Assembly: GCA_034687125.1 (NCBI GenBank)
Contig: JAQGBZ010000310.1
Coordinates: 1 to 64,000, forward strand
DNA length: 64,000 nt
Reading direction: 5' to 3'
Source of the DNA: Neelides folsomi
Lineage: Eukaryota > Arthropoda > Collembola > Neelipleona > Neelidae
Shown here: positions 50,516-61,783 of the stretch, one piece after another
Layout of the letters: each line of letters opens with the position of its first letter
Position numbering within the stretch: the stretch's first letter is position 1
The notes under the pieces: generated by a model
The model's input: the letters and a program-made list of their open reading frames with translations, nothing else
Database searches by the model: none
Told to the model about the DNA's origin: nothing
Translations under genes and position numbers: made by a program

Positions 50516-53246
50516 TATTGTTTAAAAAAAATATTAAACTTAAAATAATTAAAATTTTAATAAGTAGTAAGCTTTTTTCATCCATTTGTTTATCTTATTT
50601 ATTACATTATATTAATTTTTAGAGTTTAAATCATTCGATGTGAGCTGCGACGATGTTCTTTTTATAACCCTTAAGTCAATAGGAATTTAGGAAAGAGTCT
50701 CAAAAAGTAATGATACATTTACAAGCTATTCAACCTTTTGACATTTATTAGCGAGACAGAAAGTCGGAAATCCAGAAAGTCCAGATTGAAATAAAAGCCT
50801 TACATCTGCATTGTTTTTACCTTATTAACATTAAGAGATGAATTTCGTAATAACCCGTGTGTTTGAACTCCCCTTCGGCTCCTCTTCAACTCCTTTTTAC
50901 GTCCTAAATAAAATGAGAATAAAAAGTGAAATAATGAGCAAATGTTTAAAAATTCGAATCAACTTGAGCATTCTTTCCATACTTTGCCATTCTTTCAATT
51001 TTTGTAGTATTTCCTTATCTTTCCCATACTTTTTCATCATTTCCATACATTTCCATGTTTTTTTTGTGTTTTCCATAGTTGAATAGATTTAATAGCTTGG
51101 CTACTTTGAATCCACTTGACTCTTCAAGCATCGGAGTGAAGCTGAGCCGAAAGTGATAAAAGTTTTGAATATAATGAAGGAAAAAGAATAAGCCGGTCGG
51201 ATTTCTCCCTTTAAACTCCCTCAATTTTCATTACACTTCCTCTTCCCCTCCTTCCCATTTGTTTAACTTGTAATACATTCAACCTACTCGAGGAAATTGA
51301 TTCAAAATCGATACGCCGCTTTATTTCATTTTAAAAGGAGCTTAAAGAAGAACCCGGGTTTGGGAAGAAATCATTCTCCAATTTCTCCTCATAAATACTT
51401 AAACTTAAATTCTTTCTAACTCACACGCGAACATTATACCAATAAAAAGAGACGACGGAGATGCGTGCAATTACTTTATAACAATCAACTCTGTTTACAT
51501 ATAAAAATTTCATTCAAAATCTTCTATTTCTACTTTTTTGTCTTTTTTTCCATATGAAATTCCATTACATTATTCAGAGTATATCATACAACAGAGTACC
51601 ATATACCATATGTATATAATATAACATGGTGTGTACATTAAAATACTTCTTATATGAGTTATAAGAGTAGTTCTATATGATTAATAATGAGAGTAAAGTA
51701 ATGAAAAAAGTGATGTAAGGGGAGTAATATGAGTTTAATTAAAGCGTGAGAGAGTGGCGTATTAATTAGTATTTCCTTTGGAGGCAAATAAGCTTGACAT
51801 AATTTAAGGGCGGAGAAGGAGCTCATTTTTTATGTCGGGCTGTCGGGCGGATGAATGGGACGTCTTATCTCTTCCCATTCTACCCAAAAGACATCCAAAC
51901 ACCCTCAGCTGAATCTCCGCTATCTTTTATTGATAACTCTGCCGCCTTCAGTTCACGTTCTCCCTCTCAAAGAAATGATCTCGGCTCATTGGATAATTAA
52001 ATGGACGAAACACATCAAAATCCTTTACTTTCTCTTTTACATTTCCCCGCTATTTTCCATTTGTCTCAGCTTTCAGGCTCTCGCAGTCATTTCCATTTGT
52101 CTTTCCCTTGTCGCTTCCAATTCCCTCGCTCAACCACTTTAACTCTAATTAGCCAAACAAGGGAAAAACCGGCCGTTTATCAATCCCTTTCTTCTTACAG
52201 AAAAAAAGTGAAGCTTAACAGGGGCAGGAAACTAAATTTTTAAAGTGGATTTATATGGTGTAAAAAAGTTGAAAGTTGTTTTGAAGGGAAGACTTTAAAG
52301 AGAGGAATGCGCCGAGGTAAAGGAATGGGAATGGAACGGGGATTTAAAAGGTTTGGTCACAATTCGGGTCTTAAGATTGAAAACACGAACCAGCTGATTA
52401 AACTCAAAACAACTGGGCTATCTTTACAGGGCGATTAAACTTAACATTGAATAATTACGAATGTCATTTTCTCTTTCTCTCGTTGAACATTTTTCCATTT
52501 CATTTATATTTAAAGTCTTTTATTATTTTATAAACGTTCATATTAAATAATATTTCAGTTATAAAAATAAATAGATAGAATCTAGTTCCTCTATGCATAT
52601 TACAATATTACTATCAAAAAAGCTTTTGGAATATAATTTGATAATTGATCATAACATTTTATTTGTTGAATAATTAATTCCAATTAAAGTAATTTAAACA
52701 TTTTCTTTCTCTAGCATAAGTTAGAATGAGATTGAATGATAAGGGTCTTTGGGGGGTGGGTGAAACCAAAGGCCCGTTATAGGAACACGCGTGGCTTGGA
52801 ACTACTTATATTATAGTAACTTATATATATTGAAAGAGTTTGAACGTTGGAAGTCTTAAGCTTTGGATGTTGAATCTCTTCGGGAGTGTGTCGGAGGTGG
52901 GGAGAAATGAAAAAAAGGGAATGTGTCGTTTCTCCCGTTGAAACTCTTTGAGATGACATCGGTTGGATGAATGGGGCTTGAAGAATTCTCCTCTTCCTTT
53001 TCCGATCTTCTCCCTGCTTTAGGGCCTTCTGTCAACCGAAGGAGTCCCAAAAATATTCGCACCCGCATCCGAGTTAATTTTAACTCTCCTTCCTTCCCCT
53101 TCCTTCGCAGGCCACTCAACTCACCCTGACGACCCACACACAACGTAGGTTTCCTTCTTACAACCCAACACACCGCCATTTCTCCCTTTTGTTGATCATT
53201 ACAAGGGAATTATAAGAAGTGAAAAGTTCAATTGGGTGGATCAAAT
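50516..53246. other. Intergenic region upstream of the neuroligin-like gene
   Basis: There is no supported gene. GC-richer patches near 51.8-52.2 and 52.75-53.2 kb carry short open frames on both strands. The latter patch directly precedes the neuroligin-like start codon and probably contains its promoter and 5' UTR. Confidence 0.45.
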
Positions 53247-56200
53247 ATGGGAAATATTTTACCCGGTGGGATTATGGGACTTTTCCTACTTTGGTTTTCT
53301 TTTTGGTTTTGGGGTGCTAGTGGGGCCGGGATAAATAATTTAAGTCCAAGGGTTGTGTTTACCAAGCAAGGGCCCGTGCAAGGAATTTTATGGCCCCATT
53401 TGTACTCCTTCGGTTCGACAAATCCTTTTACCAATTTCGGGTCAAAACCAATAGTCGAGGTGAGAAAAACAATCAATTATCTTTAAATAAACAATTTAAA
53501 ATATTTCAATAAATTGCATTTAAAATGTTTCTTTTAATTAAGATTTTAATAAAATTCATTTGTATCAAATGAGATACGATGTTAATTTATGTATAAATGT
53601 ATACAGTATTGCAGCATACAAATACAAATTATACACTCGTTTGCAAGACATACTTAACTAGATTTTACTAAAATATTTAATTTTTATATATTAATTAACA
53701 TTAAATTAAATATTATTTTGGCATTTATCTTAAAATTGTTCTTGTTCATTAAATTAAATTAAATAAAACCATGTTTGATTTTGTGGTTAGGTGTTTAAAG
53801 GAATTCCATACGCATCCCCGCCAACGGGTTCACTCCGTTATGAGAATCCGACCCCTTTGGCTCCTCGAGCCAGAACTGAAGTGTTTTCGGCCAATGTGTC
53901 AAGACCGGCGTGTCCGCGGACGTTCGAAGACAGTAAAATTGGAGGCGGCCGGGAAGATTCCCTCCACACGCTGAGGAAAATGAGGAACATTGAAGATTGC
54001 CTTTATTTGGACTTATACGCTCCACTCAACAGTACAAAAACAATTTTATCTCCTGATTTTATCTTTTAATATTTTTTGCCTAAAAGCTAATGAAAAATCA
54101 ATAACTTTATTTAATTGATTAAATAATCAGTAAAGGAAGGTAAAAAATATTAACACAATTTTAGATTACTCAAAGTGCTTCTTTGGCGTCTTTATTTATT
54201 AGATGATAAAAGTCGTGGGCGCGGACTTCCAGTTTTGGCTTACATGAATTCTGAACCTGACAGTGGAGAAGATTCCTTCGATGGTTCGAGCATGGCAGCT
54301 ATTGGAAATATCATTGTCATTTCTATTCGTTATCGAGTGGGAGTTTTGGGATTTCTCCAGCCGGGGCTTTCAAATGACGTGAGAACGAATTTTGGTCTTT
54401 GGGATCAACTCGCTGCACTTCAATGGATAAAGGTATGCAAAACTGCCATTCAAGCTACAAAATTACAATTCATTTTAAGTTATATTAATAATTTTTTTAA
54501 AGTTTATGGTTGACTTTTAATAGGAAAATATTGAAGAATTTGGTGGGGATCCGAAAAACGTTTGTTTGATGGGGAATGAACTTGATGCAAACATGGCTGG
54601 AGTTTTGGCATTTTCTCCCGTTACGGCTGCTTATGAAGGGCTTTTTCAAAGACTTATTTTATTAAATGGATCACCATTTTCACCAATTAGTATCAATGCT
54701 GGATCGCTTGAAACGACGGTAAATAAAAATTCAAAATATTTTAAGTAAACACATAAATGTACATTAAGAATAATGACTATTTAAATCTCCAATGTAAAAT
54801 CAGAATCTAATTAAAAAATTATAATAATAATCACATTAAATAATAAATGGAAAATTTTATTTGGATTTAAAGGTTCATTTAGCCCGCGCACTTCGTTGCC
54901 AATTGTTTGAAAGTTCTGGAGAGCTTTTGGATTGTTTTCGAAAATCCTTTCCAGCCAATTTATTGGCAGGAGCTGAAAACATTGGGATTTCTTCGATTTT
55001 GTCCAATCCTTTTGGTCCAGTGGTGGATGGAGTTTTGGTCAAAGATGTTTTACCAAATCTCATTGCCCTTCCACATGGTCGCCACGCAAGTTCTACAAAA
55101 GAAGCACTTGGACGGTTTGACATTTTGGCTGGAATTAAAGAAGGGCCAACTTTGCCTAAAATTCGGGATCGCAAAGCTTGGTCGAATATAAGTTTGGACA
55201 GATTTGTCACAGCGGCGATTAAATTTGCATTGAAAATTGACGGCTCCTCGGAACCTTCAGATTATTTAAAGAGGGTAAATTAATTTAATGAGATTAATGA
55301 TCAAAATCCAGAATAAAGTTCAATATTTTTTATTTAATATTTATATAATTAAAAGTTCAACGACAAATTGACTTTTGCAGCTTCTTAACTTTTTTTCATT
55401 TTAAATTCTATAGGAAGTGATTCGAGCTTTAGTGAGTGAATATGGAACGGCGCCGCCGATGAAAGAGATTTTATCAGATTTCCTCTTGGTTTATCCGATG
55501 GTGGATCTTTTGAATACGCATTCTAAAACGGGGCGGAACACTTTCTTTTATCTCTTTAAAGACTTTGATCCGTTGAGGAAAAATAAGGTCAGATGATTTA
55601 TTTAATTAAAATTTAGTAATGAATTAATGATAATTTTAAAGACTAGGATTTGTCTCTGGATATGTTTTTATTATATTTATAATTTTACAGAACAATGAAG
55701 TTTCGTACATCTTTAGTGAAAGTGTTTTTAATTGGAAATACGATGACAAATTGCCACATCAAAATTATTTTGACACGGATCTCCATCCTTTCGAGCTCCT
55801 CATTTCACTCATAGCCAATTTTGTTAAATACGGGTAACTTTTTCATTTGACAATTTTATATGAAATAATTGAGACATTTTATTTGTTTCTAGATTTGATA
55901 ATGAACATTTGAATTATAAATCATTGAATTTTTAATATATTTTTAATTTTTAGTGATCCAAATCAATTTGATCCAACTGGTGCGGGGAGGACAAGGAGTT
56001 TAAGAAGCAAACCTTGGCCAAAATACAATGCAGATAGCAGAAGATATTTGGAATTGGGTAAAAATCGTCTTATTTAAACTTTGATAAATGTTTATAATAA
56101 AGTACTTATATTACAAAATTATAAATAATTTTATTTTAAATGCGGAATTTTTAATTAATTAATTAATTAAGATAAAAATCTTACAATTTTAGAATCGAAT

Positions 56201-57352
56201 AGCAATATAAAATATTTACAATTGTGTTTTCCAGGAAGGGAAGTTGAATTTCCATCCAAATATCGTAATTCTCAAATGAACTTTTGGGCGATTGTTTTCC
56301 CGGCTGTACTTCAACCGTTCGCTTCAAACACTTCAAAGAATTTCACATCTTCAGACTTTTTCTTCCCAAGAGGAGGTGGATCACGCGACCAAAATGTTCT
56401 CGATATCAACCAACAACCTCCATCGACTTCCGACGAAACAATTACAAGTTTAGGTCAAAGTTCAATCGTCATCATCGGGAGTTTGCTCCTCCTCCTCAAC
56501 TTCCTCTGCTTTCTCGGTCTTTATTATCAACGACAGCGACTCAAAAAAGCAGAAATTGCCCTACGAAAAAGATATTTTCAAACACTAAATCCTGACTCGG
56601 ACACTCACGAGTCAAATCTTAACAGCCAACAAGAAGGCGCGGAAGTTCAAACCCAACGCCGTTTGTCTTCATTTTTCCAACCAATCAATTTCACCGAGCG
56701 GAAACGAAAACCGCCAATGAGTGAAACAATGTCCGAAACAGAAACAGAAAATGGTTTCGGTCCCGATTTCCTCGGTCCTAACTATGACCCGCGTACAAAA
56801 GTCTCCAGATGGATGATGGAAAGAAATCGGCGTGAATCTCCGCCGCCGTTTTTCCCTCCTGTTTTTCATAATGTTCCGGGGACCGGATCTCCGCATCCAA
56901 ACCCGGCATTTTTTAGTTCCTCATCCCCTTCAGGGGCCGTTGATGTTTTACCTAGAAATTATCAATTCGAGCAAGTTCCTTTCGTCCCACGTTTGGATCA
57001 CAATGAAACGATTCCTTATGTCGACTCACGTGGGACGACGCCTTCAGTTCAAATGCGGATTCCCTCACCGCAACAAGGAGGATATGTTTCTGTGTTGGAT
57101 CCAACGGTGGCAGCTGGTGGGAGGAGAAGTGTCGATTTTACTAAACCTCAGAGAGAAATGCTCATTCCGGCACGAGCTTCTACATTAATTGTTCGGGAAT
57201 ATGAAGATGATTCTGGGAATAATGAAACTAAACTTGTGCCAGTAAAGACCGGGACTCTCAAGCGGTCAGTGGCGGTTGGGATCGAAAACAATGGGAATAA
57301 AAAAGAAGATGGCGAAAGAGAAACAAGGGTTTCTTTTGAAGAACCAATTTAA
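53247..57352 (+). CDS. Neuroligin-like adhesion protein, catalytically dead cholinesterase fold
   Basis: This is a type I membrane protein of the carboxylesterase-like adhesion family, which acts at synapses or cell junctions rather than as an enzyme. Nine exons (53247-53459, 53791-54031, 54203-54432, 54524-54718, 54873-55274, 55414-55587, 55691-55833, 55954-56057, 56235-57352) join in frame to 939 residues. It has a signal peptide (about 1-27), VFKGIPYASPPTGSLRYE, and EDCLYLDLYAP. The nucleophile elbow reads GNELDANMAG where active esterases have GESAG, so the catalytic serine is absent. PVVDGVLVKDVLP and DILAGIKEG follow, then KYGDPN and WPKY near the end of the fold. The transmembrane helix is about 643-665 (VIIGSLLLLLNFLCFLGLYY), resembling neuroligin. 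The 274-residue cytoplasmic tail is rich in S, P, R and E and ends SFEEPI, not a typical neuroligin PDZ ligand. Gliotactin or another family member is possible. The start was chosen for its signal peptide. Confidence 0.9.
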
Positions 57353-57854
57353 AAAATACCTATAATAAAAATAATTTACAATTACAATAATTGTCTAAAA
57401 TTAAAATCATATTGTAGCTGAAAATATGAGTTTAATTACAAAAAATACTACAAATGTGACTGAATTCAAAGTACATGTCTATCTCTCTAATGTTCAATCA
57501 ATGAATAAAACTTAATAATTTTATTGTTTGCAAATATTAATAGGTAGGTAATCAATTATTGATAATAAGTATTGCATTTATTACCGAGCGCACCAATCAT
57601 TAATCACTAATCACATATCCACAACTCCTCCAATGAGTGTATGATATGAGACAAGAGATGCTGAGAAATGCTCTAACTTCTCTTTTTATACCAATTGAAT
57701 TGATCGAGGTTTCTTTCTAGGATAAAACAATCGGGAATTTCCCCAATAATCATTTTAATATCGATTTTTAGGATTTTAATATATTGTTAATAACTTAATT
57801 AACTTAATTGTTCTTTAAATATTAAGGGGCTACCAAACATCAAATTAAACAATT
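57353..57854. other. Convergent 3' intergenic spacer with polyadenylation signals
   Basis: AATAAA hexamers at 57364-57369 and 57504-57509 follow the neuroligin-like stop codon and are plausible poly(A) signals. The stretch separates that gene from the convergently transcribed GR-like gene. No exon is seen. Confidence 0.5.
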
Positions 57855-59097
57855 TTACATTAAGAGCAAAGAAACAGATTGTTCAACACTAAATATATAA
57901 CCACGCATTATTGTTGACGGAGTTAGTTTAAAATAGGCTCCATTTTTAAATTGAAAAGAAAGAATGCCATTAAGAAATCTTTTGCAGTATTTGTCTTGTT
58001 GATAAAAATTTCGAATAATCATTTCCATCCGTGCTAATTTAATTAAGAATCGTGATGCCCATAGACAAAATAGAAAAACATTGGAAGTTCCAATTGGCCA
58101 TCCCAAATAACCAGGCATTTCCTGAATAGCAAAAAATTTGATTGTACAAAAGTTAAGCAAAATAGTTGTAAGGAAATAACATGCACCCAAAATAACAATA
58201 AATTCGTTCAAAAAACAATCAAAAACATTGAATAAAATTCGTTCAATTTTTAAAATGCGATAAAAAGTAAAATTGGTTCCATATCTCTTCCTGTCTTTTC
58301 CCATGAATGTAAAAGTAAAAGTTAAATGAATTATGTAAACAATTCCGATTGCTCCTAAACCAATAAAATATGAGATTCCCATTCCATTAAGTAATAAGTT
58401 AATGAAAAAACCCAAAATTTTCACTTCTGTCGAAATTCCAAAAATAATTTCCATATAGGTAAAAAAATATCTATTGAATGGATACTTTGGATCAAAAGTT
58501 GATTGAATTGATAAAAATAAAGCAAATAAATAGGTTAAGATTGAAAAACTCACGAATATTACTACTAATTTTAATACTGCAGATTGAATATTTTTTAATT
58601 CAACATCATTAAAAAATATCTCTATAAATATAAAAGAAATCGTTTTATAGAAAAAGTATTTTATTAATACCTAATAATCTTTGTAGTAAATGTAATTTAA
58701 TAAATAAATTATTAAATAAATTATTAAATTACTTACTTTGAATTGCTTTATCAAGTTTAAATGTTTGATTCAACATGTATACAATCAGATGTATACAATT
58801 GTATATTTTTATTGAAGCATATCCAACAGCTCCAATTCCTATGAAATAATACATGTAAATAAATTTATGAAGATGATCAAAATCCTCATCGCAATATTTT
58901 AAATCATAAGAAAATTGCAGTGTGAAGCAAATAAAAATACATGGATAAGTTATAGCGAGCAGAGGAAATACAATTTTATTAAAAAAATTCTTTTCGTAAA
59001 CTACATTGTCTATTTTAAAATTCCAATTAATAGGAACCACAATTGAAAATAATTTTATAATGATTATAAAAAAGTACTTAATGTGTTTTGTAATCAT
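57855..59097 (-). CDS. Divergent GR-like seven-helix chemoreceptor, intact, dispersed cluster member
   Basis: Two exons (59097-58737 and 58621-57855, phase-1 intron at the same codon as the 36-37 kb gene) give 375 residues. It shares PINWNFKIDNVVYEKNF, KYPFNRYFF, DRKRYGTNFTFYRILKIERILF, GYLGWPIGTSN and the C-terminal GYIFSVEQSVSLLLM with the 34-40 kb family. The PGYLGWPIGT segment matches the pseudogene at 34034-35225 better than the intact gene at 36429-37677. It sits 17 kb from the main cluster, beyond the neuroligin-like gene but in the same orientation. A chemoreceptor role is inferred from topology, length and family expansion. Confidence 0.8.
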
Positions 59098-61783
59098 TAT
59101 AAGGTTTTGAATTAATCAAATTAATTGAGTAATTTTCTAAATTTGTTTTCTTAATAAAATTAAATACATTCACAAATTTGAAAATAATAAAGGAGGTTAA
59201 GATATTAAAATAGTGAAATTTAACTTAAAAATTATTTGGAGGTTTTTGAAATTATGATTTGTTCTATCGGGTAATATTTTCCAAATTGTAATTGTTTCAA
59301 AAAACTAAAATCTAGATATACAAATATATGTATAATAATTTTGCCGAAATAGTTATGTACTTATGGTCCTTATTACAATTATATAAAGTAGGTATAAATT
59401 TAGCATAGATTTGCTTAATTGGTAAAATTAAGGCTAAAAATTATAATAAATAAAAGTAGAAATAATATTAAAATAATTATATACCTACCTATTTTGTAAA
59501 TGGAATCGATATTTTAAGCTCAATCAGAACATATAATTACATGATTATTATTATCTTCCTAGCTTTTGCTTAAACTATCCAGCATTTTATACAATTTTGT
59601 ATTATATAATAAATGACATAAAATAAAATTGAACTATACATTAGTGCCATATCAATTATTATTTAAGGTCAATATTGTCAATAAAAACGAATTTATTATG
59701 TTCGAAACTATAATTTTAGAATAATCTAAAATATTTAAATGACATGTATTATCTCTACGAAAAGTTTAAATTTCCAAAAATTTTATTGCTTGATAGAAAT
59801 TATGTATATATTTACATATAATATTTGTACTCACGCATATCTATTAAATGTGATTTTTTTAAATTATAGAAAATCTTTACTATTTAAATTAGTAAATTTA
59901 CTATATATTTATACAATTTGCTATGTGAATATAGTTTTATGTCATAAGCTATGAATAAGCATATAAGTGTATCATATCATAAATTCAGCAATATATAATC
60001 ATTGTACTGTAATTGCATATTAATTTTAACAACATTTAGAATATATTCGAGTCACCAATATGTACCTATTCCAATTTGAATATTTTAAAATTATCGAATT
60101 TGAATTATATAGAGAAGAAAAAAAACTTAAATCTTTGTTAGTATGTAATAAATATTTTATTCACATAAATAAGTACTACTATATTATACTTCTATATTAT
60201 ATTTATATTGCTACTTTATTATTACTACTAAATATATCATTTATAATTATAAGTATGAGGCTAATTCAATATACTTTACTACTAACACATAGTCAGCCTC
60301 CTACACAATAAAGATGAATAAATCACATAATTAAAATACAATACTAACAGATAGTTTTATTACTTTTCAAAATATTCATTAATGTAAAATTTAATTATTA
60401 ATATTATGATTCAATAATGTAAACGGGATTTTATGCTGATTTTATTATTACTTTTATCAATTACAATTAATGGGATCTGTTTAGACGAACATGATTACAA
60501 ACGCAAAAATCAACACTTGCCAAATGACAAATGCCTAATAAGCATTTTCCCACGCCACACATACATTTGGAGAGTCAAACTCTCGATCTTTGGCCCCTCA
60601 AGAAACTTATAAATATGAAATGAGTTGAAAATGAATTCATTGTTAGTTAGAAGTATAAACACTGGACTTTCAATTCAATAATAATTAAATGCATTCTACC
60701 ATACATATGTAATTGCCCAAACAAAATTCAAAATGATGGAGTCCGTCCAGTTTGTTTTTAAAATTTTTACTTGAATTCAAATTTAGTATGGGACAAAAAG
60801 TCCTGTATTACGTACGTACCAAACTCATATTATACCCACTTCCGTGAATTTTTGCGACACTTTTAAATCTGGTATAAAGCTACTAAAATTATCCTACAAT
60901 AAGGAAATGCATATAAACAGCACGATAGTTTAGCCGCTATATTATATGGACTAAAAGAATTTTGGAAATTTTAATTTTTTGGGGTCGTAATTCAAAAAAT
61001 GGAATATTCGGCGTCTTTGGAATATATGTATATTCCAAAGTGCCGTTATTCTGCGCAAAGGTTATTTTATCTATGAACTTCATTATATAATTTTCTTTGT
61101 AAAGAACTTATTGAAAAATGAAATTTTTACTTTTCTTACTCTATTATATTACAATTTTGTTTCATTCATTTTACATATTTAATTATTAAAGGTATATGTG
61201 TACATGTAAAGGTGTATTATAAGAAATTACAAGTGTATGATGAGCATGATTTTACAACTAAAAATTATTATAACTGCTAATTTGTACTCAGTAAATGAAA
61301 CAATTAAATAGTTTGAACAAGAGGTGTTCTAAGCACAGGAGCAATTCTAATTATCCACAATGATCATCATATCCGCTCCTTATAAAAAATAATGAAGGGC
61401 ATTAAAATACATAATTAGGAGCTGTTTAAATGCAAACTTACGAGTTTAGTGATAATTCCATATTTTTTATTCTTTTTAATTCATATAGAGTCAGGCAAGT
61501 CAAACTCTGACAGGGCTCTGACTGTGTAAATAATATGCCAATATAAAAGCCTAAGTTTTTTTAATTACATTTTTGCATGGAAGAATGATGTAAGCATAAA
61601 GATGTGCTCATGCAATAAAATTCTCTTCCAAATAAAGTTACCTAAACCAGACACCTTCATGGGTATTTGAGTATGAGTAAGAAGTATAGGAAAGGTATTT
61701 AACAATTAGCATGGTGAATATCACAATGGACTCCTCGTGCAGTCCCCAATAACTTCACAAAAAATGGCATTGGGGTTGGAAGG
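59098..61783. other. AT-rich intergenic region upstream of the TRPA-like gene
   Basis: No supported gene. Open frames here are long only because the DNA is AT-rich and encode Y/I/L-rich nonsense. A perfect palindrome TTGGAATATATGTATATTCCAA lies near 61017-61040 in a less AT-rich segment (60.75-61.1 kb) that may be a degraded mobile element. Confidence 0.45.
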
